Source: JAUXEH01 sp965602945
GTDB lineage: Bacteria; Acidobacteriota; Aminicenantia; Aminicenantales; Aminicenantaceae
Direction: 5' to 3'
Length of the DNA stretch: 5,576 bases
NCBI GenBank assembly: GCA_965602945.1
Contig: CBFDBC010000220.1
Coordinates: 1 to 5,576, forward strand
The notes under the pieces are model-generated. The model made no database searches. It had not been told where the DNA came from and was given only the letters and a program-made list of their open reading frames with translations. Shown here piece by piece: positions 1 through 5,016 of the stretch. The stretch's first letter is position 1. Every line of letters starts with the position of its first letter. Position numbers and translations under genes: made by a program.

Positions 1-66
1 GGAGATATCGGAACTGGAGGCTACTCTCTCCCCCAGCTCGACAAAAATACACTAAATAAAATGTAA
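1..66 (+). other. Possible 3' end of an upstream CDS, undecided
   Basis: Frame 1 is open from the window edge and ends at TAA 64-66, giving a C-terminus of GDIGTGGYSLPQLDKNTLNK plus a final M. That stop coincides with the first bases of the palindrome at 64-112. Frame 2 is also open, to TAA at 53-55, so the choice is not secure. No family is recognisable from so few residues. If frame 1 is the real gene, the palindrome was placed exactly at its stop codon, as copy 2 is for the transposase gene. Confidence 0.2.
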
Positions 67-112
67 AGGGGAGTGGTCCAATTACAGCGTTTAATTGGAC
101 CACTCCCCTTTA
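64..112. repeat. REP-like palindrome, copy 1, left flank of RAYT gene
   Basis: This is a perfect inverted repeat with 21-bp arms (64-84 and 92-112) around a 7-nt loop, CAGCGTT (85-91). The arm contains the core GGGGAGTGGTCCAATTA, including a GGAG tetranucleotide of the kind found at the foot of REP hairpins recognised by RAYT proteins (family knowledge). The tail TTTATTTTC (109-117) is shared with copy 2 in the same direction. The T-rich tail could let the hairpin stop plus-strand transcription entering from the left. The RAYT ribosome binding site lies about 60 bp downstream. Confidence 0.9.
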
Positions 113-188
113 TTTTCTCCTCCCCTTCATTTCCAAGTGACACAATTCCCGATTACGACACGTCCTTTCTTTTGGGAGAAGACAATCC

Positions 189-845
189 ATGCCTCGACAC
201 AGCAGGTGTCTTATCGATGGTGCTTTCTATCATATCCTCAACAGAGGTAATGCAAAGCAGCAAGTGTTTATCGATCACTTGGATTATTCACTTTTCTTGG
301 AATCAGTCTCGAACGCTAAAAAGAGACACCCTGTTGATATCATTGCGTACTGTATCATGCCCAATCACTTTCATTTTCTTGTCAGGTCTACACCGGCAGC
401 TGGTCTGAGTAAATGGATTCATCTATTCATGACCCAACACATTTATAGACATAGGAAAAAATACGAAACAACGGGGCATATATGGCAGGGGCCTTACAAA
501 GATTTTATAATCCAGGATGAGTATCACCTTCTGATTGTGCTTAGATACATTGAAGCCAACGCCCTGCGTGCTGGGCTAGTAGATACTTCAGCCAAATGGA
601 GATGGTCCAGCCAATTCGAAAGATCAAGAAGCATCAACTACTTGCTCAGTAGGGATGTAGTGAAGCTCCCTCCAAACTGGCTGGAAATCGTCGATACTCC
701 CCTTTCAGAAGAAGATGCAGCAAGATTGACGAGAAGCCTAGAGCGACAGACACCATTTGGAAAGGACGACTGGATCCAAAGCACTGCAGAAGAACATGGA
801 CTCGAACACACGATACGGCCCCGCGGCCGCCCCTGGAAAAATTAA
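189..845 (+). CDS. REP-associated tyrosine transposase (RAYT, Y1/HUH family)
   Basis: This 218-residue protein is a complete Y1-transposase-like HUH single-strand endonuclease, of normal RAYT length. Visible signatures in order are YHILNRGN (residues 14-21), the metal-binding HUH motif in CIMPNHFHFLV (H60 and H62), GHIWQGPYKDF (96-106), LRYIEANALRAGLV (118-131), WRWSS (137-141) and the C-terminal RPRGRPWK. Y86 or Y92 in the helix before GHIWQ is the likely nucleophile; I cannot decide which from one sequence. RAYTs of this kind nick REP hairpins as single-stranded DNA, and matching palindromes flank this gene. The start is supported by GGGAGAA at 174-180, about 8-10 bases upstream of the ATG. 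The stop lies one base before copy 2. The gene is AT-richer than the minus-strand operon, consistent with acquisition by transfer. It looks intact, with no frameshift. Confidence 0.93.
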   Translation: MPRHSRCLIDGAFYHILNRGNAKQQVFIDHLDYSLFLESVSNAKKRHPVDIIAYCIMPNHFHFLVRSTPAAGLSKWIHLFMTQHIYRHRKKYETTGHIWQGPYKDFIIQDEYHLLIVLRYIEANALRAGLVDTSAKWRWSSQFERSRSINYLLSRDVVKLPPNWLEIVDTPLSEEDAARLTRSLERQTPFGKDDWIQSTAEEHGLEHTIRPRGRPWKN

Positions 846-846
846 T

Positions 847-887
847 GGGGAGTGGTCCAATTAAACGCTGTAATTGGACCACTCCCC
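847..887. repeat. REP-like palindrome, copy 2, right flank of RAYT gene
   Basis: This is a perfect inverted repeat with 17-bp arms (847-863 and 871-887) around the loop AACGCTG (864-870). The arms match the inner 17 bp of copy 1. The loop is the exact reverse complement of the copy 1 loop, so the hairpin interior is inverted relative to copy 1. The following TTTATTTTCC runs in the same direction as in copy 1. The left arm begins one base after the transposase stop codon. Confidence 0.9.
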
Positions 888-895
888 TTTATTTT
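847..895 (+). terminator. Likely intrinsic terminator of the RAYT gene, formed by copy 2
   Basis: The 17-bp GC-topped hairpin is followed directly by TTTATTTT, and it begins just after the transposase stop codon. This has the layout of a Rho-independent terminator for plus-strand transcription. It would isolate the transposase transcript from the four-helix-bundle gene 80 bp downstream. The terminator role is inferred from structure. Confidence 0.5.
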
Positions 896-975
896 CCAGA
901 GATGTGAGAATAAATCTTGGCAACGACGTCCTCTCTTATGCTTTAGAAAGTAGCAAAGTATAAAGGAGCGCTAAA

Positions 976-1485
976 ATGGCAGAGTATTACACATTCGAGA
1001 ACCTTGAGTGCTGGAGGCAGGCCAAGGACTTGGCACTTGACTTGCATCGGTTATCCGCCAAGGGCAGCCTGAACGGCGACGAGGTGATGAGCAACCAGCT
1101 GAGACAGTCGGCCTTGAGGGTCATGTCGAGGATCGCGGAGGGGAAGGCACGGGGCAGCGGGAGCGAGTTCATCTATTACCTCAAGCTGGCCAAAGCATCG
1201 GCTGCGGGCCTTCAGTCGAGCCTGATCCTGTCGCGGGACATGGGATATCTGGGAGAGGGTGATTTTCTGGATTTCCAGGATCGGGCCAACCGGGTGTCGG
1301 CGCTTGTCGGCGGCTTGATCAACGCCATCAAGAAGGGCCAGAGGGAGAGGAAGGAAGCGAAGGCGGAGACGAAAAAAGCGAGTTCCAGAGCTCCGGATTC
1401 AGTTGAGGTGGCGGCTGAGATTCATGAAGCCTCTGTTTCGGATGCACCGCTGGAGCCCGCAGAATCCGTTCCCTTTTATAAATAA
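976..1485 (+). CDS. Four-helix-bundle protein (S23/IVP-like, TIGR02436 type)
   Basis: This 169-residue protein has a core (about 1-120) matching the four-helix-bundle family first known from intervening sequences of 23S rRNA and related in fold to the Avd accessory protein of diversity-generating retroelements. Visible signatures are the opening FENLECWRQAKDLALDLHRL (7-26), QLRQSALRVMSRIAEGKARG (41-60, the usual NIAEG reading RIAEG) and the helix EFIYYLKLAKASAAGLQSSL (64-83). Residues 121-169 form a Lys/Glu/Ala-rich tail (KEAKAETKKASS) followed by an acidic, Pro-containing segment; this is probably disordered and is longer than the family usually carries. The start is set by AAAGGAG at 962-968, 7 bases before the ATG. 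The molecular role of standalone members is not established, though the fold forms pentamers and is basic enough in many members to bind nucleic acid. Its GC content resembles the operon more than the neighbouring transposase gene. It converges on the SIS gene with a 70-bp gap. Confidence 0.85.
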   Translation: MAEYYTFENLECWRQAKDLALDLHRLSAKGSLNGDEVMSNQLRQSALRVMSRIAEGKARGSGSEFIYYLKLAKASAAGLQSSLILSRDMGYLGEGDFLDFQDRANRVSALVGGLINAIKKGQRERKEAKAETKKASSRAPDSVEVAAEIHEASVSDAPLEPAESVPFYK

Positions 1486-1498
1486 TCCATCTCTAAAT

Positions 1499-1552
1499 GG
1501 TCATTGCCTTACTATTGTAATTACGAGCGACCGGAGGGAGCGCGGCAATGAC
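1499..1552. repeat. Palindromic element between convergent genes (GCGAGCGACCGG... type)
   Basis: GTCATTGCC (1500-1508) and GGCAATGAC (1544-1552) form 9-bp perfect inverted arms. Between them lie the palindrome GTAATTAC (1517-1524) and CGAGCGACCGGAGGGAGCGC (1524-1543). The string resembles a dispersed repeat common in many bacterial genomes (GTCATTGCGAGCGA...GCGCGGCAATC), a likeness recalled from memory. It fills the gap between two convergent stop codons (1485 and 1556), where it could act as a bidirectional terminator. It shares no sequence with the RAYT-flanking palindromes. Confidence 0.6.
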
Positions 1553-1555
1553 TAT

Positions 1556-2593
1556 CTATTTCGTCAGGGTGACCTTTTTGAGGCCGCGCGGTGACTCGGT
1601 GTCGAATCCCTTGGCGCGGGTCAGGTGATAGCAGAAGAGCTGGGCCGCCACGATCGTTGCGATGGGGCTCAGCCACTCCGGGATGCCATCAGGAAGACGG
1701 AGCGGCGTGTGAGCCAGTGAGAGTGCCTCCTCTTTATCGGATATCACCAGGAGCTCCGTCTTCCTCTCTTTTTTCAGGTTGGAGATGAGTTTGAGCACAT
1801 CCTCGAACACGGCTCCGCTCGGGACCACGGCCAGGACCGGGAATCCCTGATAGACCATGGCCACGGGCCCGTGACGAAAATCGGCCGAGGAATAGGGCTG
1901 GGCCACGATGTAGGCCAGCTCCTTGAGTTTGAGGGCCCACTCGAAGGCCGTGGCATAGTTGAAGCCGCGGCCCAGGACCACACACTGTTCCATGTAGCGG
2001 TAGCGTTCGGCCTCCTCTGCGATCAGGCTGTCTAACTTGAGGATCTGCTCGACGAACGTGGGCGCCTTGTGCAGGGCCTCGAGGTCGGCCTCCGAGCCGC
2101 TGAGCCCCGCAGAAAGCATTGCGATGGCCAGCAGCTGGGCCGTGTAGGTCTTGGTTGCGGCCACGGCCTCTTCTGCGCCGGCGTTTATGTCCAGCACGAA
2201 ATCCGAGGACTGGGCGAGGGGTGAGTCGGGATCGTTGGTGATGGCCAGCGTGGGGCGGCCCTGGCGCCCCGACTCCTTGAGGACGCCCACGATATCCGGG
2301 GACTGCCCGGACTGGGAGATCCCGACCGTGAGAGCGTTCTTGAGCTCGGGCGGGCTCTGATAGATCGAGAAGAGCGAGGGAGTGGCCAGCGCCACGGGCA
2401 GCCGGTTGGCCGCACCCCAGAGATACTTGGCATAGAGCCCGGCATTGTCGGAGGAACCGCGTGCCGCCAGGAAGATGTAGTCGATCTCCAGCTGCCGCAG
2501 CGACTGTGTTATGTCACGCACCAGCGGCAGCTGGTTTTTTATGAGCCGCTTGAGCACGGCCGGCTGTTCAAATATCTCGTCTCTCAGACTCAT
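1556..2593 (-). CDS. GlmS-like double-SIS protein, probable glucosamine-6-phosphate deaminase/isomerase
   Basis: This 345-residue cytoplasmic enzyme corresponds to the isomerase half of GlmS without the glutaminase domain. That points to a deaminating isomerase (NagB-II or archaeal GlmD type) converting glucosamine 6-phosphate to fructose 6-phosphate and ammonia, not to a synthase. Signatures are MSLRDEIFEQP (1-11), LAARGSSDNAG (42-52), the phosphate-binding SQSGQSPD (93-100), AITNDPDSPLA (117-127), AGAEEAVAATKTYTAQL (138-154), LGRGFNYATAFEWALKLKELA (207-227, second SIS domain), SSADFRHGP (235-243) and the C-terminal PRGLKKVTLTK (335-345) matching the GlmS tail. At the position of the GlmS catalytic glutamate (ELKHGP) this protein has D238. 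The ATG overlaps the stop of the deacetylase gene by 4 bp (ATGA), with only a weak GGAT upstream, so it is probably translated by coupling. It is the last gene of the operon. Substrate is inferred from family and neighbours; a related amino-sugar or Amadori phosphate is possible. Confidence 0.85.
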   Translation of the reverse strand: MSLRDEIFEQPAVLKRLIKNQLPLVRDITQSLRQLEIDYIFLAARGSSDNAGLYAKYLWGAANRLPVALATPSLFSIYQSPPELKNALTVGISQSGQSPDIVGVLKESGRQGRPTLAITNDPDSPLAQSSDFVLDINAGAEEAVAATKTYTAQLLAIAMLSAGLSGSEADLEALHKAPTFVEQILKLDSLIAEEAERYRYMEQCVVLGRGFNYATAFEWALKLKELAYIVAQPYSSADFRHGPVAMVYQGFPVLAVVPSGAVFEDVLKLISNLKKERKTELLVISDKEEALSLAHTPLRLPDGIPEWLSPIATIVAAQLFCYHLTRAKGFDTESPRGLKKVTLTK

Positions 2594-3435
2594 AGCTTAT
2601 CCAGCGTGTCGTCGACTTTCTCGCCGAACCTTTCGATATGGCCCTCCACATACATCTTGATGTCAAGGTTGGCGTCCTTGACAAGCGGCATGAGATCCAT
2701 GGCATAGATCATGGACGTGGCCGTGTCTGTGCCGTGCGAGGCATAGTAGGTGGCATTGGCCCTGCGCCGCCCCAGGGTGGCCAGGTCATAGCGCTTGCCC
2801 CCGCTTATCTGGGACTCGAAGACCTCGAGCAGTGCGGTCTGCAGCTCGGGCTTTTCAGACACATCGAAAGCGACCTTGTATTCGTCGGGCAGCCAATCCA
2901 GGTCGCGCCAGACTTCACAGCCATAGGCCTCGTCAGGCCGGATATCCCTGGGAAGGTTCCTCAAGGCCGTCAACGCCCTCAGAAACGCAGCCACATGCGT
3001 GTCGTGCTTATCGGCCGGATTGTGCAGGTACACGACCTCAGGTTGAGCGAGTTCTATTAAAGCCTCTAGATCATCCACCGGCCCTGATTGGGAATTGTCC
3101 TTCACGACAGAACTGGGATAATCGAGTTGGGCCAAGGCCCCATATTTGCCGATGTCAGCAGCCTTCTTCTGCTCTAGGCGGCGGACCTCCTGCATCTCTT
3201 CGTCGGTCGTGTCTTTGAAGGCACCATCCCGGGGAGATCCGCCTCCGTTCGTGAGTACGATCCCCATGAACCACATGTTCTCCTGCTCGAAACACTTGAG
3301 GATGCCGTCAAAGGCCATGATCTCGAGGTCGTCCTGATGGGCACCCACGGCCAGGTGGGTGGTGCGCTTCAACGCCTCCTCGAAATCGACGCCATCAGGG
3401 ATATACACATCGGCATTGGGTTGTATGATGCTCAT
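2590..3435 (-). CDS. PIG-L/LmbE-family zinc deacetylase (probable N-acetylhexosamine deacetylase)
   Basis: This 281-residue protein is of typical length for the PIG-L/LmbE/MshB fold, whose members remove acetyl groups from N-acetylglucosamine-containing compounds using one zinc ion. The hallmark near the N-terminus reads GAHQDDLE (31-38), where the family normally has AHPDDE; H33 and D36 are the expected zinc ligands and D35 the expected catalytic base. The second motif, HNPADKHDTHVAAF (138-151), carries the third ligand H147 and the conserved H144. There is no signal peptide, so it should act on a cytoplasmic substrate, most simply free GlcNAc or a short chitin fragment. The start is firm: AAGGAG at 3443-3448 lies 7 bases before the ATG. 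The ATG overlaps the kinase stop codon (ATGA), and the SIS gene overlaps its own stop in the same way. The RAYT-type palindrome lies immediately before the ribosome binding site. Substrate specificity is inferred. Confidence 0.87.
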   Translation of the reverse strand: MSIIQPNADVYIPDGVDFEEALKRTTHLAVGAHQDDLEIMAFDGILKCFEQENMWFMGIVLTNGGGSPRDGAFKDTTDEEMQEVRRLEQKKAADIGKYGALAQLDYPSSVVKDNSQSGPVDDLEALIELAQPEVVYLHNPADKHDTHVAAFLRALTALRNLPRDIRPDEAYGCEVWRDLDWLPDEYKVAFDVSEKPELQTALLEVFESQISGGKRYDLATLGRRRANATYYASHGTDTATSMIYAMDLMPLVKDANLDIKMYVEGHIERFGEKVDDTLDKL

Positions 3436-4973
3436 ATGTTATCTCCTTCTTTAAAGGGGAGTGGTCCATTTAGCTCCTCTAAATGGACCACTCCCCTTTT
3501 TTCTCTCCCTTTTTCTCCGCTTTCCGGCAGGCTGGCGGCGGCGATAGACTGGCCCACACGCCGGCTCTTTTCATCCGGGAGCTGCATCGTGATCTTCTCG
3601 GCCAGTTCGGGGAACTCGGCCTCCATCACCTCACGGGCCTTGGACAGGAGGATCTCCCCTCCCCTGCCGGAGGTGCAGCGCCCCAGGATCAAGATGTGTT
3701 TGATGTCGTAGAAATCCGCGTAGTGGGCCGCCGAATACCCCAGGTACACCCCGATGCTCTCCCAGATCCTGCGCGCGCCCTTGTGCCCGGATTCGAGCTT
3801 GTCCTGGACGAACTTGAGCCGCTCGGCCGGGCTGAGATCCTCCGGCACGGAGATCCCGGCCTTGGGGGCCAGCCGGAACACGGCCTGCTGCGAAAAATAC
3901 TGGGCGCCGCAGCCGGTATCGCCCGACCAGTCGTCCTCGACGGCCTTGGGGCTGTAATCCACGGGGGCGAAGGCCAGTTCGTTGAGCCAGCCCGTGATGT
4001 GCCCCTCGAGGTTCACGTACCCGCTGGCCTCGCTCGAACCCAGGGCGATGCCGAGTACGCCGTTGTCCCCGAGAGACATGGAGCCAGCCAGGGCGGTCAC
4101 GTCGCCGTCGTTGGCCACCTCGAAGGGCACGCCGATCTCATCTGCGATACGCAAAAAAAGCTCCCGCACCCTGGGGTAATCCTCGTCCCTCACGCGCCGG
4201 AACAGGGAGGCCACGCGGACGGTGTTGTCCACATAAATGCCGGCAGCACTCCCGCCAATGGCGTCGAGGCGCGGGAGTTTGAGGGCTGCGACCCGCAGGG
4301 CTGTCATGATCTCGCGGTAGTGATACTCAGGATCGGGCTGAGCCTGGGGCTCCCAGATAACCTCCTCGCTCCACACGGCCTCGCCGTCGATCACGGCCGA
4401 GACTTTGCGGTCCGAGGCTCCCAGGTCGAAGCCGATGCGGCAGCCGTCCATGTGGCGGCCTATGTGATGGCTCATCTCCCTGGCTTCGGGCACTTCCGAG
4501 GGCCTGCAGATCACGACCTCGAAAGTCCTCCCGTACACGGATTCACCCATCAGGTAATAGTCATAGGAGCGTGTACCCTTAGGGGCGTAGGATTCTGCGA
4601 TGTGCTCGCCGATCGAGCGTGGCCCGCCGATATAGGCGCGCCAGCCCCCCCGACTCCAGAGCAGGAACTTGAGGATCCGCTCGGCATAGGCCAGGCTGGC
4701 CCGCGCCCGCGGATGGATCTCGTGGTACACCTGGGTCTCGAAACGTGAGACAGCCCCATCCGAGCGTTCCAGGGCCATGACCAGGGGCACGCCTTCTCCG
4801 GAAGCAGCGACCTCCTCCCGGAACCTCCGATTGGCCAGCACGGGAGGGCGGAAGCCCGGATCGAACGGGGGCGGAAACTTGGGCTTGATCAGGTTGAATG
4901 CGTCGTTCATCCGTCGTTCTATCTCTTTCTGCGACCTCTTCTGGAAGTTCTTGATAACCTTCTTATTCGTCAT
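3432..4973 (-). CDS. ROK-family sugar kinase with long N-terminal extension and degenerate zinc motif
   Basis: This 513-residue protein has a ROK (ASKHA-fold sugar kinase) core at about residues 178-485. GFDLGASDRK (181-190) is the phosphate-1 loop, VANDGDVTALAG (286-297) carries the likely catalytic D289, LGIALGSSEASGYV (307-320) is the second nucleotide loop and LEGHITGW (322-329) retains the Gly-His pair. The usual CxCGxxGC zinc cluster is mostly lost: only GDTGCGAQYFS (351-361) remains, with a single Cys. Residues 1-175 form an extension I cannot assign, including IGGPRSIGEHIAESYAPKG (115-133). The likely role is ATP-dependent phosphorylation of an amino sugar freed by the deacetylase. 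Residues 492-507 are encoded by the inserted palindrome at 3453-3499, so the C-terminal tail is probably acquired. The ATG at 4973 has a T/A run upstream and no Shine-Dalgarno; M22 (4910) is an alternative start with only weak purine-rich sequence before it. A pure regulator is less likely because the catalytic Asp is present. Confidence 0.82.
   Translation of the reverse strand: MTNKKVIKNFQKRSQKEIERRMNDAFNLIKPKFPPPFDPGFRPPVLANRRFREEVAASGEGVPLVMALERSDGAVSRFETQVYHEIHPRARASLAYAERILKFLLWSRGGWRAYIGGPRSIGEHIAESYAPKGTRSYDYYLMGESVYGRTFEVVICRPSEVPEAREMSHHIGRHMDGCRIGFDLGASDRKVSAVIDGEAVWSEEVIWEPQAQPDPEYHYREIMTALRVAALKLPRLDAIGGSAAGIYVDNTVRVASLFRRVRDEDYPRVRELFLRIADEIGVPFEVANDGDVTALAGSMSLGDNGVLGIALGSSEASGYVNLEGHITGWLNELAFAPVDYSPKAVEDDWSGDTGCGAQYFSQQAVFRLAPKAGISVPEDLSPAERLKFVQDKLESGHKGARRIWESIGVYLGYSAAHYADFYDIKHILILGRCTSGRGGEILLSKAREVMEAEFPELAEKITMQLPDEKSRRVGQSIAAASLPESGEKGREKRGVVHLEELNGPLPFKEGDNI
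3443..3448 (-). promoter_or_regulatory. Strong Shine-Dalgarno of the deacetylase gene inside the kinase reading frame
   Basis: Read on the minus strand the site is GAAGGAGATAACATATG, a near-perfect Shine-Dalgarno with 7-base spacing. It lies within the last codons of the kinase gene and starts only 4 bases after the palindrome at 3453-3499. A hairpin this close could shape ribosome access or protect the downstream mRNA; that effect is inferred. Confidence 0.8.
3453..3499. repeat. REP-like palindrome, copy 3, solitary copy inside the kinase 3' end
   Basis: This is a perfect inverted repeat with 21-bp arms (3453-3473 and 3479-3499) around the loop CTCCT (3474-3478). It shares AAAGGGGAGTGGTCCA with copies 1 and 2, but the inner arm reads TTTAG where they have ATTA. 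No transposase gene accompanies it, so it looks like a non-autonomous REP mobilised in trans. On the minus strand it is read in frame without a stop and encodes kinase residues 492-507. In the direction of operon transcription only three U residues follow the hairpin, so it should not be a strong terminator. On the plus strand it is followed by TTTTTTC. Confidence 0.9.
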
Positions 4974-4980
4974 TTTTAAA

Positions 4981-5014
4981 AAAAGGGGGGCAGCTGTGGG
5001 CCTGTCCCCTTTTT
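4981..5014. repeat. Imperfect palindrome between ALDH and kinase genes (GGGGACAGG type), possible attenuator
   Basis: The arms 4981-4993 and 5002-5014 pair through AAAA/TTTT, GGGG/CCCC and CAG/CTG, with two G-T positions, around the loop CTGTGGGC (4994-5001). On the minus strand the start reads AAAAAGGGGACAGGC, like REP elements I recall from other bacteria. Minus-strand RNA would end the hairpin with seven U residues (4984-4978), a terminator-like layout, although the two G-T pairs become A-C mismatches in that strand. It may attenuate transcription from the ALDH gene into the kinase gene. It occupies the place where the kinase ribosome binding site should be. Confidence 0.55.
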
Positions 5015-5016
5015 CC

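Noticed and set aside
73..408. GTG-initiated plus-strand reading frame beginning MVQLQRLIGPLP
   Set aside because: It starts inside palindrome copy 1 and overlaps the clear transposase gene in another frame. The same N-terminus appears on the minus strand from position 882 because the two palindrome interiors are mutually inverted.
646..882. Minus-strand reading frame beginning MVQLQRLIGPLP
   Set aside because: It is the mirror product of palindrome copy 2 running antisense through the transposase gene. It shows no family features or ribosome binding site.
917..947. Promoter for the four-helix-bundle gene (TTGGCA at 917, TATGCT at 937)
   Set aside because: The spacing between the two boxes is only 14 bases, and other pairings match poorly, so it is not supported as a sigma-70 promoter.
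976..1485. Diversity-generating retroelement, based on the Avd-like protein
   Set aside because: No reverse transcriptase, template repeat or variable repeat is visible in the window.
2638..3060. Plus-strand open frame opposite the deacetylase gene
   Set aside because: It is antisense to a gene with clear zinc-deacetylase motifs, has no ribosome binding site and has no family signature.
64..3499. CRISPR array from the repeated palindromes
   Set aside because: There are only three copies, with irregular spacing of hundreds to thousands of bases, and no cas genes. They are REP-type palindromes.
3483..4748. Long 421-codon plus-strand open frame opposite the kinase gene
   Set aside because: It is a typical antisense open frame in GC-rich coding sequence. 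The His/Gly/Pro/Asp-rich protein has no recognisable domain, while the opposite strand encodes a clear ROK kinase.
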